Source: Ciborinia camelliae
Lineage: Eukaryota > Ascomycota > Leotiomycetes > Helotiales > Sclerotiniaceae
Length of the DNA: 64,000 nucleotides
NCBI GenBank assembly: GCA_025890175.1
Contig: JANPYM010000003.1
Coordinates: 278,600 to 342,599 of the forward strand
Direction: 5' to 3'
In this document: positions 36,671 to 49,345 of the stretch, piece by piece
How the letters are laid out: each line of letters starts with the position of its first letter
Position numbering within the stretch: the stretch's first letter is position 1
Translations under genes and position numbers: made by a program
Notes under the pieces: model-generated
What the model was told of the DNA's origin: nothing
Database searches by the model: none
Seen by the model: only the letters and a program-made list of their open reading frames with translations

Positions 36671-38805
36671 TTGTACTGTATTGTATTGTATTGTGTTTTT
36701 ATATATGATATATAAGAAAGATGGGAGGTAAAAGGAAGGAAGGTAGAAGAAAGGTGAAAGGTGAAAGGAAGGAAGGTGGAAAGTAAAAGGAAGGGAGGAA
36801 GGAAAAAAAGAAGATGGAATTTCATATATTATGATAATATCTATTGAGTTGTAATATTATTATTATTATTATTTATTATATATTATATGGTATGGTTTAT
36901 TATTAGTGCTAGTAGTATTGGTGCTAGTATAGGGGGGGAGAGGGGGGTAGATAGGGGAGTAGGTGGGAGGGAGGGGGGAGGTAGAGAGAGAGGTAGAGAG
37001 GGAGGTAGAGAGAGAGGTAGGGATGAATGGATGGATGGATGGATGGATGAAGAATCAAGATGAAATTAAAATTGAAATTGAAATAAATACTGTTTATTAG
37101 CCTACCTATATAGTAGTAGTAGTAAATTCTTAATCGATTGGGTCTATCTGCATATATATATACGAAGACCATGCGATGGGCCTATGGTTATGTACAGTAT
37201 AAAGCTAATAGGAAAATAAAAAAGATAGAAAAACCTAAATTCCCCCCGGTATGTGTCCGAGTCGCCTATGTTACCCGCCCGTCCTGTCAAGCACTGTATA
37301 GCCCGTGGTATCCTAGCCTCGTACCTATATATATATCTAGGAGTAAAGGGGGGGTTATAGAATCTGTATTTCATTGGATTTCTTTTGGATTTTTAATGGA
37401 TTTTTTTGATATATTAGATTTATAATATGAATTGGATATTAGGTTTAAACGGGACGATTCTTTATTTCTTTTGAAAGTGGATACAATTTTTAATTCAGAT
37501 ATAACAAAGAAATTGGATGCAAAATGGATGCATCCTAATTTTCCTACTAACTAATATTAGTATTATAGAAAAATTTGAGGTTATTCAAAATGCATTGTAT
37601 ATTTACAGATTACATGCATATCTTAATATTATTTTGGTGTAATTATCGTTGTTGTTATTTATATAAATATAATTTTGATAATTCGAACGATTTTGTATTC
37701 TAATTAATTAAATGTGGTGGTTTTGAAACTGTACAACAATTCCGAACAAACGCTATTAATTTGAACTAGCTTAACATAAAGTTTTATGCATTTTCAACGC
37801 GGCAAAAAGTGAATAGTTTCAAATTTCGGATTTTGAAAAAGTTGACTCAAACTTTATATCTCAAATTTAAGGTATTTAAAATTTTGTAGATTGGTTTAAG
37901 CTTTATATTTTAAATTCAAGGTATTTAACAAATTGCTTTCATTTTTATTAGTTTATTAGCCGAATCGAGATTAATTCATTTCGAATTTGAATGAAATTAC
38001 GGTTTCAAGGTTTTATTCGCTGTACAATGGATGTATAGTTTCAAATTGGATATAAAATTTTGAATCCGATATAGATTTTTGAATTCGACTAATGACAGAT
38101 TTTAGAACCCCCAAATCCCTTTAAGGTAAGTATATATAAGTATATATATACACCCACTAAGTACTCTTATCCAGGGAAATAAATAAATAGATAGATAGGT
38201 AGATATAATTATAAAGTAATTTTTCATATATATATATACTCATTAGATCACTAGATAGATATTTGAAAATATTCTCTCCTCTTCTAGGTATTCTCTCCCC
38301 TTTCCCCTTTCCCATTCCATTGCTCTTATCTCATTTTATCTCTTTCTGCTTCTATTTCTACTTCTGCTTCTACTTCTACTTTTGCTTCTTCTCCATCCCA
38401 TTACATCCCATCCCATCCCATCCCATACCATCCCATCTCCCGAGACCGGAGTCACGATAATAATATTATTTTCTTCTTTTCTTTTCTTTTCTTTATTATA
38501 CTATATTATACTATGCTATGCTATAATATGCTGTACTATACTGTGCTATGCTATACTATACTATACTGCACTATACTATACTGTTTTGATATTTCATATT
38601 ATATTGGGTTGGATTGTAATGGTATTGTAATGTATTGATATTGGATTGATATGATATTGTAATGTATTGATATTTGTATTCAAGCAATTAATTGATCAAT
38701 AATCTGAACCTTCATGTATCTACCCAACCATCCATCCAACCATATCCAACTCACATTTCTTCATCAGTTCTCTCGTGACTCCATTTATTTAGATGCGGAT
38801 TGGAA

Positions 38806-41800
38806 TTAAAAAATCCAAGTAAAAGTCTCGGGGACCTTGAATGGGATTTTATATCTGCAAGGAGGTGTGAATTTATTAGTATCATATCATATCATATCAT
38901 GTATTTGAGGATGAAAACCATAGGAAAAGGAAAAGTGAACAGACAAAAACAGACAAACCAACAAACCACAGCAGAAGCAGAAGCAGAAGCAAAGCAAAAA
39001 TCAAAAACCACGCACCTAATATCCACCGCACTACTCCCAACCCACGCCTCAAACACGCCCTCCTCCGCAACCCACAAGCCCTTTCCCTCGCGACGCGAAT
39101 GATCCCAATAACCCAAGGCGTAGCGATCGAGCTCGAGACGAACGATCTGTGATTCGGCGGGCGCGAGCGCGACTTTCGCGAACCCCTTTAATTCCTTTTC
39201 GGGTCTGGGGAGTCTGCTCTTCACATGATGGATGTAGAGTTGGATGATTTCTTGGCCCTTCATGGATCCCGTGTTGGTGACGTGGACACTGAGGGTGATG
39301 TTGTGTTCTTGGGGGGAGGAGGAGGAGGGGGAGAGGATGGGAGAGGAGAGCGAGGGGTTGGAATATTCAAAGGTGGTGTAGGAGAGGCCGTGGCCGAATG
39401 GGAAGAGTGGTGCGAGGGAGATGTGGTCGTAGTGTCGATAGCCGATGTAGAGGCCTTCGCCGTAGAGGGAGCGGAGGTTTTCGCCCGGCCAGGTGTGGTA
39501 GGTTGGGTTGTCTGCGAGGCGGATGGGAAAGGTTGTCTGGATATCGAGTATGGTTTGTTAGTTATTATTTGGGGAAGATTGGAATAGGAAGGGAAGTGAA
39601 GAGAATGTGAGAGAGGGTAAAGAGTGGAAGAGGAAGAGATACATACAGGTAACTTCCCACTCGGATTTTCAAATCCAAAAAGCACATCAGCCAAAGCATT
39701 CCCGGCCTCTTGTCCCTGATACCACGCTTGCAATATCGCCGGAACTTTCATTGCCCACGGCATCGTCACCGGACTTCCTGACTGATTAACCACAATCGTA
39801 TTGGGATTTGCATTCACAACCGCATCAATTAATCGATCTTGACTTCCATCACTCGGTAAGTCCATCGTTTGACGATCATATCCTTCACTTTCCCACTCCG
39901 CGTCCAGGCCTACAATTACGATCGCAACATCCGAGGATTTAGCCGCATCAATGGCTTTCTGTAAATGATTTTCGGTATCTGCTTCTTTGTAGCCGATTCG
40001 ACAACCGCCTGTGGCGTGAGTTTGGTTGAGTTGTGCTTGTTTGGAGAGTGGACGGATTTCATTAGTTGTTTCGGCCACCAATTCAACAGGAACATTGGCT
40101 TCGAGATAGATATCAAAAAGGATATCTTTACTACCCGAAAACATCGCCTCACCTAGATCCGTCCAATTCCACAAATCAACTTTAACATCTCCATTTACGA
40201 GAAGACGACCAGGACCTACGCTTGAAAAAGAGAGAGTATGCAAGCCGGTGGTAGTCGGTGTTAGGATTGTTTTTGCGCGGACGGACCAAATGGGGTTTAC
40301 TTCTTTGGGAACTGAATCCCAGAGGAATAGATCTGTATTTGTGCGGTGTTGGATTATTCGAGGGGCGCTTTCGAACTTATCGCCAATGTGGAATTCGAGA
40401 GTCACGCCTTGGGCGCCTGTAGAAGTGGTACAGTAGTCTGCTGCTAGTGGGAGCCATTTGTAGGTGTGACAACCTAGGGCATAAGTGACTTCTTTTCCGG
40501 GTATGGCTTTGATACTATCGAGAGGGATAGTGTTGTAGTATGGGTTTAAACTAGCGCTACCTCCACCCCCTGCGATTGCTCGATTGGCATTTGGTCCTAT
40601 GACTGCGATTTTTGTTTGGGAGGGTTTGATTGGCAGGACGTTGTTTTCGTTTTTTAGTAGAGTTATTCCTTCTACTCCTGCTTGACGAATCAAATTTCGT
40701 GTTTCTTCTCTGTCATCTTCTGCTTCGGGGGCTTCGGGTGTCATGTCTGTTCCCTTTGTCCGTTCGACAAGATATAACACGTTTGCGGCGGCTTTTTCAA
40801 CGGCTTCTCGGTTGAGTGTTCCGTCTTCTATTGCTTTGATTGCCTTTTTACCTCGCCATTTTGTTGAGACGGGCATTTCAATATCGCAGCCTGCTTCGAT
40901 GGATTCTACGATAGAGTTGGTTCCACCCCAATCAGACATAACCAAGCTAGATTGTGTGAGCATGATGAAATTTGATTTAAAATAGGAATACCATTACCCA
41001 TCATAGTTCCATTCTTCTCTCAAGATTCCTTTCAGTGTATGGAAGTTGCAATCTGCATGAACTCCATTGATCAAATTATACGAGGACATCACAGCCCAAG
41101 GATTAGCTTCTCGAATGGCCATTTCAAAAGGGCGTAAATATAATTCTCGCAAGGGTCTATCTTGTACAATAGAATCGATAGTTAATCTAAATGTTTCCTG
41201 TTCATTTGCTACAAAATCTGTATCATCATTAGCCAAATACACATGACAACTCCACACCAACGAATTTAGTTCTTACGTTTTATTGTTGCAGCAACACCTT
41301 TCTCTTGTAAACCCTTGATATAAGCGACGGCAAGTTTCCCTGTCAGGAAAGGGTCTTCGGAGAAAGATTCGAAATTTCTTCCTCCTAACGGACCGCGATG
41401 TAAACATACTGTTGGTGCTAGTAGAACTTGAGCTGATCGAGCTTTCGTTTCGTTTGCAAGATGTTGTCCGACTTCAAAAATAAGATCGGTATTCCATGTT
41501 GCTGCTAGTGATATACCACATGGAAATAATGCGGCCTGGATAAGTTAGAACTTTCCATTTGGTCGACCATACTTTAGACAAACCTTTGTACCAGCCTTGA
41601 AAATGGCCCCACGAGCACCTGTAGTTGACGTCAGTACTATTATAGAGAATTGAGTTCGAGTGAAGGCTCTGTTTCATTGGGTGATGTGAAATGATATGAG
41701 GACTGAGGAGTGAGTAAAGCTTTTACCATTTGGACCATCGGAAGTCTTGAATGCCGGTATTCCTTTGGAAGGAATTGCCTTTGATCTCCAAAAGTCTGCT

Positions 41801-42070
41801 GCCACTAGTAGAGAGACCTGAAATTCTCATCAGTAAGGAGCAGTCAACAGAAAGAAGAAATTTTACCTGCTCTTCGACCGACAATGATGCAGCCAATTGG
41901 CGAGATTTTGTTCTGGGATCAAGCGTAGCATGCTTTTCCAAAGTACTTTTAGGAAGAAACATTTCTGAATCCGGTGTTTCAACTGTATCTCTACCTGAAA
42001 TAGCATCCGATCCTTCTTCTAACTTATCAAAGATAGGGTCAGAAATTTGGCTGTCTGGTGATTCTGCCAT
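38806..42070 (-). CDS. GH3 beta-glucosidase with PA14 insert, no signal peptide
   Basis: Glycoside hydrolase family 3 enzyme that removes terminal beta-glucose. Minus-strand exons 42070-41867, 41817-41727, 41618-41584, 41535-41277, 41217-40998, 40946-39647, 39536-39016 and 38854-38806 give 892 residues. Landmarks are SDGPNGARG, NFESFSEDPFLTG, VMSSYNLINGVHAD and the catalytic nucleophile in LVMSDWGG (Asp275). A PA14-like insert runs from about 445 to 570 (LEFHIGDKFES to PVELVAETTNE). ATVVV-like Gly motifs and PFGHGLSYTTFEYS precede the fibronectin-III-like end YKIPFKVPETFTWIF. The absence of a signal peptide suggests an intracellular enzyme. Exon 3 is only 35 bp. It is convergent with the kinase gene. 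Confidence 0.93.
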
Positions 42071-43831
42071 TCTGATGGGGCAGTGGAGCGATCGATGGGT
42101 GTTTGTAGAATGGGAAATTTAGATAGGGAATTAGTCTCTTGAGATATCAACGAATGAATGAAGAAGTGGTTGATGCAAGCATTTGACAAAGCATAGGAAT
42201 TGCGCCGCGTATCTAAATAACAACGAAGTATCCGAATACCACAAAAAGCTTCGAATGAGTAGATAACATGAAGCCAAGATATATCTCATAAGTTGCAACA
42301 CCAGATAAGCATGTCACTAGAAATCTATATTGCGTATAAACTCGGTACCAATCTTTGAAGAGACTGATGGCTGATCAGCTGGCTTCAAGTGGTAATCACC
42401 CATAACCGGTCTTTTACGGATGAACATCCCACACGCCGCGTAGAAGAAGATAAGGCGTTATAAAATACAACAAAAAATGTATGAATAGACTCGTTCTATG
42501 CATGGAAATGGCTGAAATAGAAATTAATATGGATCCGGTACAAGAATTGCATGACTACAGGCAGTTTTTTTTCATAACCCTGCATCTGTGGCAAAGGATT
42601 GTTGGTGTGACCGGGCTTTGTGGGAATAAGCTTTAATCAGATCAATGATCGCTTGGCTCAGCCTTGGGGTGAGTAAGTCTTGTCAATCCAATGGTAACAA
42701 CGGTATGAACGGACCGGCTCAGCGATGTTATTACACTTTAGGAAGGTAATACACACCATTTCAGATCTTTTGCGAGGGACAATAACGGATATCTCCTTGC
42801 AAATTCTGACAGCATTCAGGAACTCATGGTGGGGAAGAAAAACGGTATAAAAGTTTTGTCAACTTGAGCGGATGTCACCCATTCTCGCCAAATTTTCAGC
42901 TTGATATGAATATCAGGGGACAATATGCACCAAGTTCGCCTAGGAAATGTGGTGTATCCATCTGGGTGGTATTTTGACCTCTCACTTTGGCATACCTTCA
43001 AAACACTGCATCAAAGCCTCATGGTGATGAATACTTTGTTGAGACGCGTCTGCATCTGTAAATCGGACATGCGGGCCGGTTTCGCCTCCAATAAGCTTTC
43101 GTTTGATGTATATTGCAGATACGATCCGGAACTTTCATTGACCATGAGGAAAATAGGAAAAGTATGAAGGTATCTTGATGGAGATCTCAATGCCATGGTA
43201 GCTTTTTCAATCAGCTTCATGTACCATGTGTGAAGTTTGCGAAGTATGTGAAGTACACGAAGGAGGATAAAAAAGAGGAAGCTCGGGAGTCGGTGTTAGT
43301 TCTAGAAGCTTTGAACAAGTTAGTCATGTGATGAGTCTTAATAAGTCCAGATGTCTTGTCCCTCCCAAGTTTTAGCGCCACAGTCACACAGCAGTCAGTT
43401 TCCCCGTACTCGGTATGAATCAAACACAAATCAACTCTCATCTCATCGCCCGATGGCATTACCAATTTTTTTCTTTCACCGTCAACTCATCCAATTCCTT
43501 TATAGCTCAGACTTCAATTCAATTCAAACTGATATGATACCTGCCTGTACTCTTATCGGGATCGGCAAGAGTGAAAAGTTTGCTACCGCTTTATTACTTA
43601 CCCACAGCTAATAATAAGCTTATAAGGTTTGTCTGTCAGTCTATCTCAAATTCTCAATCTGAACCTCGATTTCAACTCTCCTCTTTCCTTCTCTTTTGAA
43701 GAATCGTGCTCAGACACAATTTTTACAATTCGTGAAACCTACCCTACCATCTTGGCAACTACAATTCATCTCAATCCATATATCTACATGTCATCTCATC
43801 TTGCGTTTACTAATAACGCCTCCCGACTATA
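42071..43831. other. 1.8-kb intergenic region
   Basis: Lies between the divergent starts of the beta-glucosidase and DUF202 genes, so it should hold both promoters. Composition is like coding flanks rather than AT-rich repeats, but the frames seen are under 90 codons and match nothing I know. CT-rich DNA precedes 43832. Confidence 0.55.
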
Positions 43832-44909
43832 ATGGCTGAAACATCAAATCATCGACAATCTCGGGCTATGGAAGAACCCGAAGAGTCACCCGGATTATCA
43901 TCCCGAGAAAGAGATCAATGGGAATCCACTGAACTTTCAGACTTGACTCAAACAAGGCAAAATTATATACACGCCTCAACTTCTCATTGTTCTCATGTAT
44001 CAGGTCCTGGTAGTACAGCACCCACTGGCTTTTTCAGTCAATTGGCCTATAGTGTCTCAAAGTTCTGGAGACACCAAATCAGTGTGACTGTTGACCATGT
44101 TGCATGTAGAGATCATTTAGGTACGTACCATTGCCTTTTTATCATTTTATCGATCTGGTTCAGACGATCTATCAATGACAAGGTGGATTGCCTATTATGA
44201 AATTCGGAGATTCAGGGCCGGACTACTTCTGTCAGCTGGGTCTTTCATTTCATCTACTTGCTATACTCTACCTAAGCGTCTATCAAAATCTGTATATTTA
44301 GCCTTGGCATTATTTACTGTATCTAGTTCTTGCTTCAGTTTTAATATGATATGTTCCTCAATGTATTCCCTATTCACCGTTTCGTAGACGAACTTACTAA
44401 CTAATTGTACCAGCTCTCGAAAGAACTTTCCTAGCATATCTCAGGACTTCATTGGCCTTGTCGATGTTAGGGATCACAATTACACAACTATTGTATGTAA
44501 TCTATCTCCCTTGACAGTACTATGGCTATTGTACTGATATATATCCAGCCGATTGCAACATTCCCCCAACCCCAATCCAGTGATAGGGTTCTTCGTACTT
44601 GGGAAACCCCTTGGTTGCATGTGCCAATTTGCCGCCATCACAACTTTATTGATAGGGATTTTCCGAAGCTGGAGACATCAAAATGCTATGCTGAGAGGTA
44701 AAGCTCTTTCAGGAGGGTTTGAAGTGCTTATCATAGGATCCGGGTTCTTCTTCGTGAGTCAACTTTAACTTCATTTTATATTATATTCATGACATGATAT
44801 TGAGTGAGCATCACTGACACAACACAACACAACTTAGATCTTTCTCATTTTCTTCTCACTTTTGATTGCCGTGGATATTATTAAGGAATATTTGAATTCC
44901 AATAAATGA
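43832..44909 (+). CDS. DUF202-family small membrane protein
   Basis: Uncharacterised membrane protein family, sometimes linked to VTC-type vacuolar proteins by the shared fold. Exons 43832-44120, 44414-44492, 44549-44753 and 44838-44909 encode 214 residues. The cytosolic N-terminal 80 residues are polar. The DUF202 signature DHLALERTFLAYLRTSLAL spans the first intron. Three hydrophobic segments follow: LALSMLGITITQLF, CMCQFAAITTLLIGIF and VLIIGSGFFFIFLIFFSLLIAV. The end is short and polar (EYLNSNK). Intron 1 is long for this window (293 bp), but the protein is continuous across it. Confidence 0.85.
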
Positions 44910-46821
44910 TAGTTAAATTCTGTGAATCTATACGGCTTCACAACAAACCAGTATACCAAGAGTGATGGCTCAAGAATTGTTGTGATATTTTGTGATATTT
45001 TGTGATAGCTTGAGTAATAGGTACTTTATCATGATGTTTTCAATCGACTCAAATTCTTTATACGTATACTTTCAATCAACGAGTATTGAATATTCAACTT
45101 TCAACTGCCTACCTACTATCTAGTAACTATAACTATAACTAGTAGGTATGATCCAAGTCAATAAATAACATACGAGCACGTGATCATACATCATATTATT
45201 TCTATCACGTCTCCGTCTCGGTCTTACTCATCAGGAACGGTGGATATTTTGACAGTCGGTGTCTCAGATGCCGATTGCCCGCTAAGCGCTCATGAGCCGG
45301 GAATTTTCTCATTTCTCATATTATTTTTCTCTTCTCTTTCACTCCCTCCAGGGTTCATCACATGGAATTGACCAACCATTGACCGTTCAGACGCTACGGG
45401 GGCCGGGGCACATCTTAGCGTACCCGGATTTCCATCACCCATCCTGGCCGTACCGAGCATCTCGGTAAGGAAGGACCAGGGAAGGGACCCAGGTACCCAG
45501 ATCGGGAAATGTTATTAGGTCAAGATTAGCCATTTGGTGCCAATTTACGACGGTGAATAAGAATTGTACAGCAGAACCTCTATATAAGGATCCTCTATAT
45601 AAGGATAACCTCTCTATTAGGATTAAATTTTGGGTCCCGTTGAATTTTAGGTGTAGAAAATACTAATATCCCTATATCCTCTCTATAGGGATTATCCTTG
45701 AAATTCCTTGGTCCCAAAATTAAAATCTAACCTATTTATAAGAATATTTTTTCAAATATAAAATATTTATGAAAATTATACTGAATTTATGCCCGATCGG
45801 AATTGGTCGGTATATATTTGGGCCAAAATGCTACCCCACCGGGATTAGCCGGAACCTCGATAAAAGAATACCTCTTTAGTATTCTAATTTTTGGCACTAA
45901 AAAAAACATCCTTATATAGAGGTTCTGCTGTACCTCTTTTTTAATCTGTTTCTCATTCGAGTGGCCCCACCACGGTAATCCGGTCATCCATGTGATTTGA
46001 GGCGATTTGAGGCCGAACGTGGGCAAAGCTTACGCTTAGAGCTTCCACGCTTAACTCAAAAGATTCATCGAAGTGGGGCCCCCACAATTACACCATCTAA
46101 TCCCTAGGTAATAATATTGTAGGTGAATAATAAGTGACTTTCCAGCATGGACCATTCGACTCTCTCTTTGACTCTTTGCTTCTTTCGGTTCATAGTACCA
46201 TGACAAATATCTGCGGACTTAAGGACCTACTAGGTATTCCAAGGTTGAGTATAAAACTTTATTTTCCATTTCCAATTCCCTTCATCAATAATTGATCTCG
46301 TTCCAATGGTTGATGTGTGATTCACCTCTTTCTTCATCAATTGATTCTATTCACTCAATTCTGTTCTATCGTATTGTATTGTATCGATCGTATCGTATAG
46401 CATTCCCAGTTTCTTCCTTTCTCCTCTCCTTTTGATTCGTTCGAGAAGACAATCATTATTCATTCATCCATCAGAATCCGAATTATTGGTTACGGCTTGA
46501 GGAAATCCTTAGGTAAGATTTCATGATAACCTGCATCCATCTTGGAATACCTTGAACCTTGAATCTTCGAGTACCTAACTAACTAATGGCTTGGTAAAGA
46601 TCCGAAATCGCAAAGATCCCCTCTTCCCCCGAGACACAAATACACAAATACACAAATACACAACACCACAATTTGAAGAGGGTCCCCATCTTTCGTACCA
46701 CGTCACTCCATTTATCTTCTCTAGTACTTCGAATTCGATACCATACATACGAAAGCTTCAAAGACTATTCTCTAAAAAATACGGGTAAAAGAAAGAGGCA
46801 CACACCCTCTCAACCTTCAAG
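44910..46821. other. Intergenic region containing a MITE
   Basis: 1.9 kb between DUF202 and the zinc transporter. It contains a CACGTG at 45177-45182, a locally GC-rich patch at about 45385-45510 and the MITE at 45569-45930. The remainder should be the 5' region of the transporter gene. A CACAAATA repeat is at about 46635-46660. Confidence 0.6.
45569..45930. mobile_element. Tc1/mariner-type MITE (362 bp, perfect TIRs, TA duplication)
   Basis: The left end CAGCAGAACCTCTATATAAG (45569 onward) is matched by the reverse complement at the right end (to 45930) over 23 bp. TA flanks both ends (45567-45568 and 45931-45932), the target duplication of Tc1/mariner elements. The TIR resembles those of pogo/Fot1 elements. 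Inside, CCTCTATATAAGGAT-like units are repeated near both ends. There is no transposase, so it is non-autonomous. Confidence 0.9.
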
Positions 46822-48621
46822 ATGGCTTGGTCAAAGTCAACACGCATTCTGATCATGTTATTGATCGATGTCGTGTTTTTCATCGTTGAATTAGGTGTTG
46901 GGATGTGGGTTGGATCATTGGCTCTCATGGCAGATGCTTTCCATATGGTAAGGCGATTGAGGAAGGATGTGAAGTTTGATCATACTAACATCTACCTAGT
47001 TAAACGATATCATCTCTCTCGCGGTTGGACTTTGGGCTGTGAAAGCTGCGCGAAGAAATACAACTGAAAAATATTCTTTTGGGGTAAGTGGTTACACACG
47101 TCGAGGACTTCCGAACGGAGAGCTACTGTTTCAAGACGGCAACTAACATTTGGGTAGTTTTTGAGGGCGGAAATCCTTGGAGCCTTCTTTAATGCCGTCT
47201 TCCTTATTGCTCTTTGCGTATCAATTATTCTTGAAGCCGTCGGACGTTTCGTCGATCCACCTGAAATCACCGAACCAAAACTTATACTTGCTGTTGGATC
47301 ATTTGGATTGGCATCGAATCTGGCTGGATTTTTCGTATTGGGTGGACATGGTCATTCTCATGGTCCAGGAGACGGCCATTCTCATGATGAAGTCAGCGCT
47401 GCGGAAGAAGGTCACGCGCATACTCATGAACACGGCTACGAATCATATGAACCCTATCAAGATGATGTCAACGAGAGTGGAAATGCAGGCGAAGTTTTCC
47501 CCGAAGCTGTTGTGGCAAGAGCTACCAGCAAACGTCAAGTACAATTTACAAAACCTGATGAAGATGCCTCGACCACTCGCGATAGCAACAGTGTTGTGAC
47601 TAGATCACCCAGCAGGACCTCTAAACACTCTCACCGAAGACGAACAAGCAAATCTCAATTCTCTAGTTTGGATAATATGGTCATCCACCCAGCAAGCTTT
47701 AGACAAGATATTATCGCGGCAAGCAAGACTCAATTGGACGGAATTGAAAGCGGAGATTCTAGTGACCCAGATGATGACGCTCATGTTGGATCAGGATCTG
47801 CACCAACTGAAGCCAGCCCTCTTCTTCAACACTCTCACGACGGTCACGCACACACACACAATCACAGCCATGATCACGGAGATGAAGGTCATCATGAACA
47901 TCGCGCAAGTCGTCATGCAACACACAATCACAACAATAAATCCAAGAAAAAGTCTGGTGGTCACGGTCACAGTCATGATGATATGGGAATGAACGCTATG
48001 ATTCTTCACGTCATTGGTGATGCTCTTGGAAATGTTGGAGTTATCGCCACTGCCTTAATTATTTGGTTGACTGAATGGCCTGGTCGTTTATATGCCGATC
48101 CTGCTGTATCACTCTTTATTTCCATCATCATTCTTCGTTCTTGTATTCCATTAACAAAAGCTACCGCACAAATCTTACTTCAAGCCACACCCGACTCTAT
48201 CGATGTCGCCCTTATCAAAGAAGATATAAAAAATCTCGAAGCCGTAAAGGGTTGTCACCACATCCATATTTGGCAACTTAGCGATTCTCGACTTGTTGCA
48301 TCAATGCATATTCAAGTTGCATTCCCTATCAGTGAAGGTGGTGGAGAAAAATACATGCAACTAGCTAAGGAAATTCGAGAATGCTTACATGGTCATGGTA
48401 TTCATGAGGCAACCCTTCAACCCGAATTCTGTCTTGATAAAGATCATGATCATGACTTTAACCCTGGATTAGATGGACAAATTCAACCACAATGCGGAAC
48501 GGATGATGATGATTCTTGTTTGTTGGAATGTGTAGATAATTGCAAGGGCAAAGGATGTTGTTCCACACAGGCCGTGGAGGCTTCGCATGATCATTCGGAT
48601 CATGAAGGTCACTCTCATTAG
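46822..48621 (+). CDS. ZRC1: Vacuolar zinc transporter, CDF family (Zrc1/Cot1-like)
   Basis: Cation diffusion facilitator that moves Zn2+ (and Co2+) into the vacuole in exchange for protons. Exons 46822-46947, 47000-47083 and 47158-48621 encode 557 residues. TM2 carries ADAFHMLND with His41 and Asp45, a split codon-free junction of exons 1 and 2, and TM5 carries HVIGDALGN (His354, Asp358); these are the four-site zinc ligands of the family. Two histidine-rich loops occur, HGHSHGPGDGHSHD (about 130) and one rich in HSHDGHAHTHNHSHDHG (about 300). The cytosolic C-terminal domain has CHHIHIWQLSDSRLVASMHI. The tail adds a Cys cluster (CLLECVDNCKGKGCC) and ends in HDHSDHEGHSH. Zrc1 versus Cot1 orthology is not resolvable, as many fungi have one gene for both. 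Confidence 0.93.
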
Positions 48622-48900
48622 ATTTACTTTATATTTATTTCGTCTCGTGTCCCATTCTCACTCACCACCTACCTCATGGCATCAAATGACACCCACGCTA
48701 CGCTTCTTGTGTATTACGTTTTTTTTTTGAGATGGTTTTTTTTTTCTTCCTGGGCGTTGTGGTTGTGGTTTTTGTTTTTTTTTTGGGTTTGGGGAAGGAA
48801 GGAAGGAACACTTTACTTGCTTACTTACGTACATACATACACCGTCCACTACCTACCTACTTGGACCTTTTAATGTTGGGGTTGGGCCGGAAGATTTGAT

Positions 48901-48936
<36 letters not shown>
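48901..48936. repeat. (CATGGG)6 microsatellite
   Basis: Six perfect CATGGG units followed by diverged CGTGGG and CGTTGG units, 280 bp after the ZRC1 stop codon. Confidence 0.92.
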
Positions 48937-48937
<1 letters not shown>

Positions 48938-49135
48938 GTGGGCGTTGGCGTTGATTTTTTTTTATGGGTAGAGAGTAATGGGTAGAGAGTAGGGAGTAGA
49001 GAAAAGAAAAGAAAATCAATGGAATTTGGGAATTTGGGAATTTTGGGTGTGTTCTATTGTTGAGTGTGTTGTTGTATTGTTGGGTGTATTGTATTGTTGG
49101 GTGAAAATTCGCTGATTTTTTGATGGGGATGTATG

Positions 49136-49345
49136 GATGGATGGAGGGATGGAGGGATAAAAGGATAAAGGGATGAAGAGATGGAGGGATAAAGGAATGG
49201 AGGGATGGAGGGATGGAGGGATGGAGGGATAGAGGGATGGAGGGATGAAGGGATGGAGGGATGAAGGGATGGAGGGATGAAGGGATGGAGGGATAAAGGA
49301 ATGAAGGGATGAAAAGATGAAGGGATGGAGGGATGGAGGGATGAA
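49136..49345. repeat. GGATGGAG 8-bp tandem array
   Basis: About 26 units of an 8-bp motif, most often GGATGGAG with AAGG and TAAA variants. The minus-strand frame through it (His-Pro-Ser-Ile repeats) is spurious. Confidence 0.92.

Larger units (their letters stand above)
35457..38805. other. 3.3-kb satellite-rich spacer
   Basis: Lies between the convergent ends of the kinase and beta-glucosidase genes. It contains T-runs, GGAT and GGAAT repeats (35600-36060), (TATC)n at about 36246-36280, GCTTGA repeats, TTTGGG, GATTTT and CTGGTGA arrays, then AT-rich unique DNA at 37380-38260 with a partly repeated 35-bp segment (about 37849 and 37907), and CATCC repeats near 38400. Frames here are repeat translations. 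Confidence 0.75.

Noticed and set aside
45385..45510. Locally GC-rich patch with a short inverted repeat (ACCGAG...CTCGGT)
   Set aside because: Could be an element relic, but no second copy, coding frame or RNA fold could be supported by eye.
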